64,000 nt of DNA from Rhodococcus sp. W8901 (GCF_013348805.1 NZ_CP054690.1:3596001-3660000); one strand, 5' to 3'. Numbered from the stretch's first letter, positions 16,387-26,006 are shown. The notes: generated from the sequence alone by a model not told the origin. Translations and numbers: made by a program.

Positions 16387-18360
16387 TTACGGAACCGGCT
16401 TCCGGACCGATACGGCGATAGCTTCAACTAGGTAAGCCGGGCATTCGAACGATGCCCCATCGACGATCCTCCGTGCGACGTCGTGTGCGAATTGGCCCTT
16501 GCTGATCAGCCCCTTGGAGTTACGCAACCGCACGTAGAATTCCCGGGCTGGATCAGAACTCTGGGTGATTTCCCCCCACTGTCGCTGCGATTTTGGGTGT
16601 TGGTCGAGGTAGGCCTGACCCAAGACGACGTGATTCATGGTGCCGGAAACCAGCAGGTCAGCTTCGAGGGTGTGTGGAGCTTCCGCTATATGGAGTAGGT
16701 CGTCGCCGACACCGAGGGACTCCCGCAGGGCCCGTAGGTCTGCCGCACGGTTGTACAGGACCTTGTCATTGTCCTCGTTGTCATCGTCTTCGTCGGACGC
16801 CAACTCCGGCTCTGCGGCGAGTGAGTCGTTGATGTTTCCGGGACTCGGCTGTGGCGCCTCCTCGCCGGCAGCATCTCTCTTTTTGCTCTTGCTGTTCTTG
16901 CTCCGCTTCTCTTCGGGGGTGAGTGCTGGATCGGCATCGGTGACCACGACCAGGCGGTCAGCCAGCCGACTACCGTTCACCTCCTGCATCAGCAGCTTGA
17001 TGTAGGGCTTGAAGTCGACGGAGCCGACGTTGACAACCGACACACCACGAAAAGCTCGGCGGAGCTGCTGCTCGGATTGAGTGGATCCGTTGAAGACGCA
17101 GTGTCGCGCCAGCACCGGGACGAGAACGGCCTCGGCGATTCCTTCTACCAGTACCACCGACCGGGCGAACAGCAGCTCCGAGCGGGTCACATCGAGATAC
17201 TGATCGATCTTCCGACGTTCGTTCGGCTCAAGTGAAATGTCCGCCAAGGGGATCACTGCGGTGCCGGTATCTCCGCTCGATCCATGCCTAACGACGACCA
17301 CATTCTCGGTCTCCAGGGCACTCGCCAGGTTCGGCGAGTGCGTCGTGGCAATGACCTGGATCCGTCCGGCCGGCCCCTCCCGGTCATCGCGCACTGACGT
17401 GGCGGCTTGGTCAACCAGGAACTCCATGAGCACGGCCTGCAACTGCGGATGCAGATGTGCTTCCGGTTCCTCGACCAGGAACAGCGTCAGCTCCGAATCT
17501 CGGGCATTTTGCAGTTCCAGGATCACTGTGGCCATGAAGAGCAAATTGGCGTATCCGAGGCCGGACATGGTCAGATCTGCCGGCCTGAGCTCGTGCTCAG
17601 CCATCTTGAGTCGCAAGCTGCGCGCAAGACGCTCAAGACGCGGTCGTTCAAATCCGAGGTGAACCTTCTGCGCGCGCACCGGATCAGTCAGCTTGGACAA
17701 ATGCCCCTGAATGCCGCTATTCACACCCGTGACAGCCGGGTGCCCCTCGAGATCATCCAGCGCTTCCTGCGCCTGCGTGACGAACTCGTTCCGATCGCTC
17801 TCCTCGACAAGATGTTGCATTATCAATGCCAGCCGGTTCCCCGAAGCTGAATCGAGCTCGCGTTGTGCATCCCGGAGGGGGGCCAGATAGACGTGATTTA
17901 TCTGCTCACGCTTCTCCGGTTCAGGATCTGGCGAGCATGCGCGCCCAACCAGATGCTCGACACGCCCCCGGCGGACACCGTCCGGCGACGGCCGAAAACG
18001 CGTCACATGGACAGCGTCATCGTTCGCAAGGTCCAGCGCACCGATGAGATGCGCGCGTTGGAACGCCGTCAACCCCGAGAACTGGGACGTCAGGAGCACC
18101 TGCTCTGTGTCGCCGTCCCTCACATCGTCGATCTCGAAGTATCGAGTCCGCCGCCCGCTCAGTGGAGCGGTCGCCAATCGCAACGCTTCGATGATGTTGG
18201 ACTTGCCTGCATTGTTCTCGCCGACTAGCAAGGTCACCGTCGGGCCCAGGGGAATCGTGACCTTTCCGCACGATCGGAACCCCTCTATCGTGAAGCTCCG
18301 AAGGTACATCCCTTCTACCGGTGCCCCTTCTGTGATTGTCGAGGCCGTCGCCGTTGTCAC
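16387..18360 (-). CDS. OLD-family ATPase/TOPRIM endonuclease, GajA-like
   Basis: The 657-residue product has an N-terminal ABC ATPase with Walker A G-E-N-N-A-G-K-S (residues 47-54), a S-G-L-G-Y-A-N-L signature, Walker B F-L-V-E-E-P-E-A-H-L-H-P and T-T-H-S-P-N-L. A TOPRIM domain follows (V-V-L-V-E-G-I-A-E-A near 403, V-V-T-D-A-D-P near 472). This is the OLD/GajA architecture. A long Lys-then-Asp/Glu-rich insert interrupts the TOPRIM region. GTG 18360 was chosen because GTGA overlaps the upstream stop and AGGGG lies 5 nt before it; ATG 18309 begins the conserved domain. With the adjacent UvrD-like helicase it fits Gabija, where GajA nicks DNA when nucleotide levels fall. Confidence 0.82.
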   Translation of the reverse strand: MTTATASTITEGAPVEGMYLRSFTIEGFRSCGKVTIPLGPTVTLLVGENNAGKSNIIEALRLATAPLSGRRTRYFEIDDVRDGDTEQVLLTSQFSGLTAFQRAHLIGALDLANDDAVHVTRFRPSPDGVRRGRVEHLVGRACSPDPEPEKREQINHVYLAPLRDAQRELDSASGNRLALIMQHLVEESDRNEFVTQAQEALDDLEGHPAVTGVNSGIQGHLSKLTDPVRAQKVHLGFERPRLERLARSLRLKMAEHELRPADLTMSGLGYANLLFMATVILELQNARDSELTLFLVEEPEAHLHPQLQAVLMEFLVDQAATSVRDDREGPAGRIQVIATTHSPNLASALETENVVVVRHGSSGDTGTAVIPLADISLEPNERRKIDQYLDVTRSELLFARSVVLVEGIAEAVLVPVLARHCVFNGSTQSEQQLRRAFRGVSVVNVGSVDFKPYIKLLMQEVNGSRLADRLVVVTDADPALTPEEKRSKNSKSKKRDAAGEEAPQPSPGNINDSLAAEPELASDEDDDNEDNDKVLYNRAADLRALRESLGVGDDLLHIAEAPHTLEADLLVSGTMNHVVLGQAYLDQHPKSQRQWGEITQSSDPAREFYVRLRNSKGLISKGQFAHDVARRIVDGASFECPAYLVEAIAVSVRKPVP

Positions 18361-21300
18361 AGGTCCCCTTGTCTCAGCACCGACGCGATTGCCAACGAGT
18401 CGACGATCGTCATCGTCTCGACCGCAACGGTGGTCACCCGCTTGATCAGATCGACGATGTAGCGCGGGTCGTCGCGCTCGTCGCACCAGTCGTTGGGGTC
18501 GTTGACGATCCCGGACGCCTTGTCGGTCTTGACCTGGTAGCGATCGATGATCCACGCCAACGCTGACCGGGAGCCGAGCATGTACCGTTCAGCAGCCTCG
18601 GGGATGCCCGCGATGGTGACCTTCGGGTTGAAGACGATGCTGGTTCGGTCGTCGACGTTCTTGCCGGTCTCGGGGTCCCTCTTCTTGCCCCACTTCATCT
18701 TCGACACCCGCCATGTCTCACGATCCTCCGCTGAGACGTCCTTCTTCAGCTGCACATCGAGGTCGTACGGCTCCACGGTCCCGTAGTTCACGTGCAGGTC
18801 CGCCAGCTTCCTGCCGGCAGCGACCAACTGCTCGAACCGGTCCCGAAACTCGGGCGTCGGGATGTGCGGGAGCATCTTCTTCAGATCCGCGGCGTAGGTT
18901 TCGCGGTAGGCGGGGTCGTGGAGCAGACCGTAGACGTAGTAGAAGATGTCGTCCTTCGTGACCTGGTCGCCGACCGCGCCGCGGTAGAGAGCGAGGATGC
19001 CGTCGGTGATGTTGTCGACCCGACGGTAGCCGTGCTCGTCGACGCCAGCAGTGTCTGCCGCCGCGAAGTCGAGTTCACCATCAGCCGATTCAGCCTTGCT
19101 GTAGGTCCAGCGAGGGAAGAACTGTCCGGTATCGAGCAGATGCAGGTTCGGCAGAAGGTCCGTCATGAACGGTGTGAACTCGAAGTGCGACGCCGGTGCC
19201 GTCAGCACGATCCCGATGTTCTTGTGGTGTGGTGTGGGGAACATCGACGGAGTGAGGCCAACGATGTGGTTCAACGTGCGGTCGAAGTAGACGTTCTGTT
19301 TGCAGAAGGGGCGGTACGAGCCCACGACCAGTCCGTCTGGAGCGAAGCTGGCCGGACGATTGGAGATCAGCCGATTCTTGAGGCTCAGGGTCCAGCTGAT
19401 CTTATGGCCGTCGTTGACCGTATCTCCGCAGTCCTTGAAGAAGCGATCACGGCTCTCCTTCTTTCTGCCAAGCCCCTTCTCGCTCAGCCAAGTTGAGTAG
19501 AGACCCTCGACGTGCGAATAGAACTCGAGAGTGGCCCGACAGTTCTGCTCAACCTTCGGCGCGGAGTAGTTGTAGACCCAGACGTCGCGTCCCGTCTCCA
19601 AGCCTCTTGAATACGAGTCGAACACCGTGCAACTCGTCACGACGTGCTTCTCTCCGATCGCAGGCCACCCCTCGAACGCGTCGTTGCGCTGATTGATCCA
19701 GTCTCCGTGGGTATTCGGGGTGATGGCCTGCCAGTCGACGGTCGCGAGGTTGCCGTCGTCGACAATACGGAGTTTGTCCTCGCGGCTGAGGTAGTCGCCG
19801 ATGTCGCGGTAGAAGATCTCACAGAGGCCAACGTAGGCGGGGTTCTTGACACCAATAAGGATCGCGACTGTATTGCGACTGCCGGAGCCAAATACCTTGC
19901 CGCCCTCCTTGCGGGAAAGTTCGCCAGCGGTGCGCTGGTTGCCACGGAGGTTGTAGACGTAGATACGGGAGTACTCGTCGGTGAGGGACATCCGTAGCCC
20001 AGCCGCGGTGTTGCCGTCGATCCAACCGCCATTGGAGACGAACGCGACGATCCCGGCGTCGCCGATACGGTCGGTCGCCCATCTGAACGCACGAATGTAC
20101 GAGTCGAACAACGAGTTGCTGCCGCCGCGTCCACGATCTGCCAGATATGTCTCTCGTATCCGGCCGTCCAATGTGGGGTACGCGACGTTCTCATTGTTGT
20201 CGTTGGCAGAGTCTTGGCCTACCGAGTACGGCGGGTTGCCGACCACCACGTTGATCGGGATTGCGTTCTGACGGATGATGCGGTCGTTGTTCTGCGGGAA
20301 CATCACCGCGTCGAGGCTGTCGCCGTCCTCGGTGATCTGGAAGGTGTCCGCAAGCACGATGCCCTCGAACGGAACATACTCGGAGGCAGCCTCTTTGCCG
20401 ATGAGGGCGTGGTAGGTGGACTCGATGTTCACCGCCGCGATGTAGTAGGCAAGCAGCATGATCTCGTTGGCGTGCAACTCGCACGCGTACTTGCGGGCCA
20501 GATCGGCGGGGTCGATGAGTCCGGACTGCAGTAGCCGGGTCATGAAGGTGCCGGTGCCGGTGAACGGATCCAGGATATGAACATCTTCGTCGGTCAGGCC
20601 GCGGCCGAACGCATCCCGGGACGCGTGGTCGGCGGCGCGGAGGATGAAGTCGACGACTTCGACAGGGGTGTAGACGATGCCGAGGGCTTCGGACTGCTTG
20701 CGGAAGCCGAGACGGAAGAACTTCTCGTAGAGTTCGGCGATCACCTTCTGCTTGCCGTCCGCGGTGGTCACCTCGGCGGCGCGGGTGCGGACGGAGGCGT
20801 AGAAGCCGTCGAGTTTCGCAGTCTCGGCCTCCAATCCGGAGTCGCCGAGGGTGGCGACCATCGCCTCCATCACCTTCGAGACAGGGTTGTGGGAGGCGAA
20901 ATCGTGTTCGGCGAACAGGGCGTCGAACACCGGCTTGGTGATCAGATGCTGCGAGAGCATCGAAATCGCGTCATCGCGGCTGATGGAGTCGTTGAGATTG
21001 TCCTTCAGCCCCTGATGGAACCTCTCGAACGCCGCCGCCACCTCCGGGGACGCCCCGGCCAGCAAGTGCCGGATGCGGGTGATCTGGGCGGCGGCGATGT
21101 CGGCGACGTCGGCGGCCCAGTCTTCCCAGTAGGCACGGGTACCGACCTTGTCGACGATCTTCGCGACGATCGCTTCCTGCCACTCCGACAGCGAGAACAA
21201 CGCCATCTGCGTCGCCATCTGCCCACCATCTGCGCCACCTTCGGCCACAGAACTGGGCGCATCGGTGGTGCCGGTGGCATCGGTGGACGAACCGGTGCCG

Positions 21301-23351
21301 GCGACGGATTCGTTGTCGCTGCTCACGGGGCCGATGTGGTCGCCCATCAACATGGTCGAGCCCTTGCCGGTCTTCTTCGCCTCGGTGGTGGCGTTGAGGG
21401 CGATGGAGTTGACCATCGCGTTGAACCGGTCGTCGTGCGCGCGGAGCGCGTTGAGGACCTGCCACACGACCTTGAAGCGGCGGTTGTCCGACAACGCCTG
21501 CGACGGGGACACGCCGACAGGGACGGCGACGGGCAGGATGATGTAGCCGTAGTCCTTGCCGTCGGCCTTCCTCATCACCCGACCCACGGACTGCACCACG
21601 TCGACGACGGAGTTGCGGGGGTTGAGGAACATCACCGCATCCAGCGCCGGCACGTCCACTCCCTCAGACAGGCAGCGGGCGTTGGTCAGGATCCGGCACT
21701 CCCCCTCCGGCACCGGGGCCTTCAACCACGAGAGTTCGGCGTTGCGCTGCAGGGCGTTGAACGTGCCGTCCACGTGATGCACCGAGCACGCCAGGTCCCG
21801 GTTCGTCGACGACACCGCATGTCCGTCGTTCTCGTTCTCCTCGAGCAGGTCCCGATACGCATCCACCACGGACGGGAACACCTCGGCGACCTGCTTGGAG
21901 GCGGCGATGTCCTTGGCGAACACCACCGCACGTCGCATCGGTGGCTCCCCCGGCGCGAACCCGGTGCCGTCCGGGGAGCGGCCGGCACGTTTGGCGAGAC
22001 CGTTCCAGCAGCCGACGATCTTCGAGGCGTCGTCGAGCTTGAGTTCGGAGAACTCACCGGCCAGCTGGGCCTGCAGCGGGGAGGCGACCAGGTTCTCGTC
22101 GACGGTCAGCACGATCACCTTGTAGTCGGTGAGCAGGCCGCGTTCGACCGCGTCCCCGAACGACAGGCGGTGGAACTCGGGGCCGTAGACGGTCTCGTCG
22201 TCCATCGAGGCGAGTTCGGCCGAATGCTCGGCGGCCTGGTCCTTGACCTTGTCGTCGAACAGCCGCGGGGTTGCCGTCATGTACAGCCGGCGTGACGCTT
22301 TGAGGAAGTCGCCGTCGTGCACCTTGACGAAGTTCGACTCGTCCTCCCCTGCCAACGTGACGCCGGTGGTGCGGTGCGCCTCGTCGCAGATCACCAGATC
22401 GAACCCGTCCACCCCCTGCTGCTGCGCCTTCGCGACGACGGGCAGGGACTGATAAGTGGTGAACACCACCGTCAGGCCCTTGGCCCGTTTGCGGTGCCCC
22501 ATCTCGGCGGCGAGGGTGGCCGGGTCGGTGGTGACCGGGATCGCGACATCGACCGCGCCGATGTCCTCGGCGGCGCGGGAGACCTTCGTGTCCGAGCACA
22601 CCGCGAACGCCCGCAGGTCCAGCTGGGTCTGCGCGGTCCACTCCCGCAAGGTCTGCGAGAGCAGGGAGATCGACGGCACCGCGAACAGGATCCGGGCCGA
22701 CCCGCTCTGCTCGAGCGCGGTGCGTTCGGCGATCTTGAGCGCGGTGAACGTCTTGCCGGTGCCGCACGCCATGATCAGCTTGCCGCGGTCGTTGCCAGCC
22801 TCGAACCCGGCAAACACGGCATCGATGGCTGCCTGCTGGTGCGGGCGCGGATCGTGGCGCTTGGCCTCGGTGAGTTCGACGTGCAGTTCACCGGCCGGCC
22901 AGGCGATGTCCCAGTCGATCGGGGACTCTGCGATCTCCGCCAACCCGATCCGCTGCACCGGGGTGTGCTGATCCTCGAGCGCCGCCTCAGCGTTCTTCCC
23001 CCACCGGTCGGTGGTCGAGATGATCACCCGGTTCGTGAACGGCTTCTTCCCCGACGCCGTGAAAAATGAATCGATATCGCCCTTGGCGAGCGTGTGGGTG
23101 GGTTCGTAGAACTTGCACTGGACCGCCGTGAACGCGCCGGTGTCGCGCTCCCGGGCGACCAGGTCGATCCCGGTATCGGGCTTCCCGTCCCGGCCGGGCC
23201 AATCCGTCCACCGCCACACCTGGTCGTACTGCTGCGACAACAACGGATCGAGCTCGAAGTAGCGGACCATCAACTGCTCGAACTTCGTGCCCCGTTCCGA
23301 GTTCGACGGCGCCTGACGGAACGCCTCGATGACCTCGTGAACAGAACCCAT
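18357..23351 (-). CDS. Type ISP-like single-chain restriction-modification enzyme
   Basis: The 1664-residue protein combines an Mrr-like nuclease (D63 with Q78-C-K80 of a PD-QxK site), a superfamily 2 helicase (Walker A A-C-G-T-G-K-T at 195-201, D-E-A-H near 320, later Q-S-V-G-R-V-M-R-K), an N6-adenine methyltransferase (L-D-P-F-T-G-T-G-T near 925, N-P-P-Y near 1038) and a C-terminal specificity region. This order and size match type ISP enzymes such as LlaBIII, which cut after translocation and collision. ATG 23351 starts at the conserved M-G-S-V-H-E-V-I; the open frame reaches 23546 through the hairpin and is unlikely to be used. All modules appear intact. The stop overlaps the GajA-like start by 4 nt. 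Confidence 0.88.
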   Translation of the reverse strand: MGSVHEVIEAFRQAPSNSERGTKFEQLMVRYFELDPLLSQQYDQVWRWTDWPGRDGKPDTGIDLVARERDTGAFTAVQCKFYEPTHTLAKGDIDSFFTASGKKPFTNRVIISTTDRWGKNAEAALEDQHTPVQRIGLAEIAESPIDWDIAWPAGELHVELTEAKRHDPRPHQQAAIDAVFAGFEAGNDRGKLIMACGTGKTFTALKIAERTALEQSGSARILFAVPSISLLSQTLREWTAQTQLDLRAFAVCSDTKVSRAAEDIGAVDVAIPVTTDPATLAAEMGHRKRAKGLTVVFTTYQSLPVVAKAQQQGVDGFDLVICDEAHRTTGVTLAGEDESNFVKVHDGDFLKASRRLYMTATPRLFDDKVKDQAAEHSAELASMDDETVYGPEFHRLSFGDAVERGLLTDYKVIVLTVDENLVASPLQAQLAGEFSELKLDDASKIVGCWNGLAKRAGRSPDGTGFAPGEPPMRRAVVFAKDIAASKQVAEVFPSVVDAYRDLLEENENDGHAVSSTNRDLACSVHHVDGTFNALQRNAELSWLKAPVPEGECRILTNARCLSEGVDVPALDAVMFLNPRNSVVDVVQSVGRVMRKADGKDYGYIILPVAVPVGVSPSQALSDNRRFKVVWQVLNALRAHDDRFNAMVNSIALNATTEAKKTGKGSTMLMGDHIGPVSSDNESVAGTGSSTDATGTTDAPSSVAEGGADGGQMATQMALFSLSEWQEAIVAKIVDKVGTRAYWEDWAADVADIAAAQITRIRHLLAGASPEVAAAFERFHQGLKDNLNDSISRDDAISMLSQHLITKPVFDALFAEHDFASHNPVSKVMEAMVATLGDSGLEAETAKLDGFYASVRTRAAEVTTADGKQKVIAELYEKFFRLGFRKQSEALGIVYTPVEVVDFILRAADHASRDAFGRGLTDEDVHILDPFTGTGTFMTRLLQSGLIDPADLARKYACELHANEIMLLAYYIAAVNIESTYHALIGKEAASEYVPFEGIVLADTFQITEDGDSLDAVMFPQNNDRIIRQNAIPINVVVGNPPYSVGQDSANDNNENVAYPTLDGRIRETYLADRGRGGSNSLFDSYIRAFRWATDRIGDAGIVAFVSNGGWIDGNTAAGLRMSLTDEYSRIYVYNLRGNQRTAGELSRKEGGKVFGSGSRNTVAILIGVKNPAYVGLCEIFYRDIGDYLSREDKLRIVDDGNLATVDWQAITPNTHGDWINQRNDAFEGWPAIGEKHVVTSCTVFDSYSRGLETGRDVWVYNYSAPKVEQNCRATLEFYSHVEGLYSTWLSEKGLGRKKESRDRFFKDCGDTVNDGHKISWTLSLKNRLISNRPASFAPDGLVVGSYRPFCKQNVYFDRTLNHIVGLTPSMFPTPHHKNIGIVLTAPASHFEFTPFMTDLLPNLHLLDTGQFFPRWTYSKAESADGELDFAAADTAGVDEHGYRRVDNITDGILALYRGAVGDQVTKDDIFYYVYGLLHDPAYRETYAADLKKMLPHIPTPEFRDRFEQLVAAGRKLADLHVNYGTVEPYDLDVQLKKDVSAEDRETWRVSKMKWGKKRDPETGKNVDDRTSIVFNPKVTIAGIPEAAERYMLGSRSALAWIIDRYQVKTDKASGIVNDPNDWCDERDDPRYIVDLIKRVTTVAVETMTIVDSLAIASVLRQGDL

Positions 23352-23485
23352 GACCAACCCGCCCCTTCGCAGACCCGACAACACTCGGAATGACATCTTG
23401 CCCGGTCTCATCCCGGTCTTGATGTGCAGGTACGACCCGGCCGTGTCGGATGGCCATCCCCCGCATTCTGTTCTCTTCAAACCCG

Positions 23486-23518
23486 CGTCGAGGGCGGGCC
23501 ATAGGCCCGCCCTCGACG
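23486..23518 (-). terminator. 15-bp GC-rich hairpin
   Basis: Arms 23486-23500 and 23504-23518 are perfect with an ATA loop. The hairpin lies downstream of the DUF2637 gene and upstream of the restriction gene, so it probably ends the transfer-gene transcript. The promoter of the defence operon should lie in 23352-23485. Confidence 0.65.
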
Positions 23519-23575
23519 GCCGGTGAGAGGTCTCGTTCTCGGACAATCGCTATGAACCGAGGCTGACACCTCAGG

Positions 23576-24292
23576 TCACAGCGACACAGACTGACAGTGC
23601 TTCCGCTTCCACCGGTAGACGGTGGTTCTGTGGACGCCAACCTGGTCGGCGACATCCTGAGCTGGCATTCCTCCAACCAGAAGTTCGATCGCGAGAGCAC
23701 GGGCAGCGTCGTCACTACGAGCGTCAGCTGCAACGTCCTCGTCGACAGGCGCAACCGTGTCGCGGCGCGAAGCCGCGGGACTGGCCACGGTCGGCTCGGT
23801 CAGAGCAAGCGCCGTGCCGTGGTACTCGTCACCCCCACCGACCAGATCCTCGTCTCCGCCGCTATCGCAGATTGGATCGCTTGTCCGGACCGAGGTGTCG
23901 CACGCTGCAGTCTGAGTAGCAGACGACGCTCGTCGCAGACGCACCGCAAGATGTGTGACTGCGACGAGCGCTACAGGTGGAACTGCGGCGACTGTCGCAC
24001 GAAGCCACACGGGTAGCGCCTCATCGGGAAGCGCGGCATGCAACGCGTTCCCCGCAACCGAGACCAATGCACCGACGATTAACAGTCCCCAGGCGTAACG
24101 CCCAGCGCCCGCGACTACAGCGACAGTCGCAACAACGACTACGCCATCGACTATCGCGGGCCACAACGCAGGAACCGCGACACCGGAGCGAGCGGCGAGA
24201 TCGCTCAAGGCCGTGAATGACAGCACCGCCGCAGCAACACCGATGCCGGTGGTTCCCACCACAGCCACCAAGGCTGGCCACCGCGCCGTCAT
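23576..24292 (-). CDS. DUF2637-type membrane protein with C-terminal HTH
   Basis: This 238-residue protein has about four N-terminal membrane helices (including W-P-A-I-V-D-G-V-V-V-V and A-W-G-L-L-I-V-G-A-L-V), typical of the DUF2637 family encoded on actinobacterial plasmids and integrative elements. After an acidic linker it ends in an HTH (P-A-Q-D-V-A-D-Q-V-G-V-H-R-T-T-V-Y-R-W-K). DUF2637 proteins are associated with conjugal spread, but their biochemistry is unknown. The ATG overlaps the upstream stop by 4 nt (ATGA). Confidence 0.75.
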   Translation of the reverse strand: MTARWPALVAVVGTTGIGVAAAVLSFTALSDLAARSGVAVPALWPAIVDGVVVVATVAVVAGAGRYAWGLLIVGALVSVAGNALHAALPDEALPVWLRATVAAVPPVALVAVTHLAVRLRRASSATQTAACDTSVRTSDPICDSGGDEDLVGGGDEYHGTALALTEPTVASPAASRRDTVAPVDEDVAADARSDDAARALAIELLVGGMPAQDVADQVGVHRTTVYRWKRKHCQSVSL

Positions 24293-25161
24293 CGCACAGT
24301 CGCCACGGTCGAGGGACTGACCCTGACCTGCTGCCGGGCGAGTACCGCGCGGACACGCGCGGCCCCGCGGCGGTTGACCTCGTCCTGCGAGAGGTCGTGG
24401 CTGCAGATGCCGCCCATGCGATAGCCACTGCTGTCACACATCACGCACGCCGCGATTCTGCGGCGCCGAGCATCGGCGGCCGTGAGACGGGCTGCGGCCT
24501 GGGCAGCTGCCACCTCGTTAGCACGGCGACGAGTCCATGCCTCACGCTGCTCACGAGCGCTGGCACATGCACCACACGGCTTGGCGGTGCCGTCTGGATG
24601 CTCAAAGCAGTATCTGGATGGGGCGCCTCCCGCGAGCGCGCCTGCTTGCGCGCGCGACCCCCGGGAATCACTCACGGGGTTCTCTAAGGGAAGTGGGACA
24701 TCTGGAAGTCTCCCCAAAAATTCGGATTTGTCCCCCGGTTCCATCAGATTCGTCGTCCCAGCTTCACTCTGCGAGGACGCTCGGGTGTCCTCCGAATCAG
24801 GCGACTCATCTGACTCTTGCGCCTCACTTAGGCTCTTGAGTAGCTCGATCCGGTAGAGTGTCGCGACCCCCTTTTCGACAGTCTCACCCGTCACCGGATC
24901 GAACGACCGGGCCCGCCGTCGAGGACCTTCAACGACCACGACGATGCCGGCTTGGACGAGCTCTTGTAGCGCGCGTGTCGCGGTACGCTCCGTAGCGCCG
25001 AGGACAGCAGCGATGCGAGCACGAGCCACATGCCCCTCGCGACTGGGCTCACGGCAGCCCTCAGCAATCACAGTCAGCGCCATGAGGGCCCGCTGAGAGA
25101 GCCCTCGATCCCGCAAGCGCTGCGCGTTGTCCATCACCTGTCCGACGATTCGCCCCGCCAC
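24289..25161 (-). CDS. Winged-helix/zinc-ribbon element protein
   Basis: The 290-residue product starts with a winged-helix domain (S-Q-R-A-L-M-A-L-T-V-I-A, R-T-A-T-R-A-L-Q-E-L-V-Q-A-G). A Ser/Glu-rich linker follows, then Cys-rich segments (Y-C-F-E-H, C-G-A-C, C-V-M-C-D). Proteins of this layout occupy the replication/transfer position of actinobacterial integrative elements. It may be a replication initiator or a regulator; the sequence alone does not decide. It is 2 nt downstream of the previous gene and overlaps the DUF2637 gene. Confidence 0.6.
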   Translation of the reverse strand: MAGRIVGQVMDNAQRLRDRGLSQRALMALTVIAEGCREPSREGHVARARIAAVLGATERTATRALQELVQAGIVVVVEGPRRRARSFDPVTGETVEKGVATLYRIELLKSLSEAQESDESPDSEDTRASSQSEAGTTNLMEPGDKSEFLGRLPDVPLPLENPVSDSRGSRAQAGALAGGAPSRYCFEHPDGTAKPCGACASAREQREAWTRRRANEVAAAQAAARLTAADARRRRIAACVMCDSSGYRMGGICSHDLSQDEVNRRGAARVRAVLARQQVRVSPSTVATVR

Positions 25162-25163
25162 CG

Positions 25164-25628
25164 CTACAGACCCCGGAATTCTGAGTCGGCGCTGCCAGCC
25201 GCCGCCCCCGGCAGATCCTCGATCGCCCCGGACAGCACCGGCGAAACGACAGACTCGCCAGCCGACCGTTCGAGATCCGCGAGTACGGCGACCACGGCAT
25301 CGACCAGATCGACCGAGTCAGTCACTGACAGACTGAGATGCACAGGTCCGCAATTGATTCGAACGCCATGCGCAGTCGTCTCTGCACAGACTGACCAGCG
25401 CAGGGCGCTGTCGGCGACAATTCGGTACTCGAGCACGTCGCCAGTCCCGAGCGTGGCGGACATCGCGGCGAAATCGAACGTCCTACACGTGCCGAGGTCG
25501 TCGGCACACGTCGATGCGTGGGTGATCGCGGCGTCCATCGCGGCCACGTGCGTCTGAAACGTTCCGAGCTGGTCAACGTGGCCAGTGTCGAGATGGCAGG
25601 ACACGACGTAGCGGGTAAAATCAGTCAT
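25164..25628 (-). CDS. Hypothetical element protein
   Basis: This 154-residue protein starts at ATG 25628 with GAAGG upstream; the open frame to 25832 crosses a hairpin and is not used. It has a regular alpha/beta pattern, beginning with a strand (Y-V-V-S-C-H-L-D-T-G) and a helix (A-A-M-D-A-A-I-T-H-A), and scattered Cys residues. No family is recognised. It is the first gene of the operon that continues with the winged-helix and DUF2637 genes. Confidence 0.6.
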   Translation of the reverse strand: MTDFTRYVVSCHLDTGHVDQLGTFQTHVAAMDAAITHASTCADDLGTCRTFDFAAMSATLGTGDVLEYRIVADSALRWSVCAETTAHGVRINCGPVHLSLSVTDSVDLVDAVVAVLADLERSAGESVVSPVLSGAIEDLPGAAAGSADSEFRGL

Positions 25629-25661
25629 CGAGCCTTCTTCTTGGTAGAGGTTGGATTCACT

Positions 25662-25691
25662 GCCCGTCCGGTGTTCGAGCACCGGGCGGGC
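25662..25691. terminator. 12-bp hairpin after the excisionase gene
   Basis: Arms 25662-25673 and 25680-25691 pair with one G-U. GTTTT follows on the plus strand. It lies between the excisionase stop and the next minus-strand start and may act in both directions. Confidence 0.5.
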
Positions 25692-25717
25692 GTTTTCGTT
25701 CGTGACCGCGGCGACCA

Positions 25718-25912
25718 TCAGGCCGCGCCGCCGGTGACCTGGTTGTCCTCCCAGGCGACAATGTCGCTGAATTTGTAGCGGGCGAATCGGCCAATCTTCG
25801 AGAAGCGCGGTCCTTTCTTCTGCGTTGCCCACTGCGCCAACGTCTTCGGGGGCACCTTCAGCCGACCCGCGACCTCTTCGCGACTCAGCCAGTAGTCCTC
25901 GCTGGTGTGCAT
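25718..25912 (-). CDS. xis: Excisionase (MerR-like HTH)
   Basis: This 64-residue protein has the helix-turn-helix of element excisionases: W-L-S-R-E-E-V-A-G-R-L-K-V-P-P-K-T-L followed by G-P-R-F-S-K-I-G-R-F-A-R-Y. It would bind the attachment site and direct the integrase toward excision. GGAGG lies 4 nt before ATG 25912. It is divergent from the XRE-integrase pair, so the two directions could be switched from the shared region 25913-26012. Confidence 0.85.
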   Translation of the reverse strand: MHTSEDYWLSREEVAGRLKVPPKTLAQWATQKKGPRFSKIGRFARYKFSDIVAWEDNQVTGGAA

Positions 25913-26000
25913 CTTCCCTCCACGTATCTCGTTATTCGATGAGCTCAATCGACTAACACGATACATGACGAGATTCGTTGGTCAGTACCGCAAAACGCGA

Positions 26001-26006
26001 TACCCT
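26001..26006 (+). promoter_or_regulatory. -10 of a leaderless promoter for the XRE gene
   Basis: TACCCT ends 6 bases before GTG 26013. The distance fits leaderless transcription and supports GTG 26013 over the upstream ATG at 25965. Confidence 0.5.

Noticed and set aside
14651-18360. Reading the ATPase-helicase pair as a Septu or generic OLD system
   Set aside because: The second protein is a UvrD-type helicase rather than an HNH nuclease, and the first has both ATPase and TOPRIM parts, which fits Gabija best.
20577-22295. 572-residue plus-strand frame inside the restriction gene
   Set aside because: It is antisense to the helicase part of a gene with full motif content; composition is Gly/Arg/His-rich without any domain.
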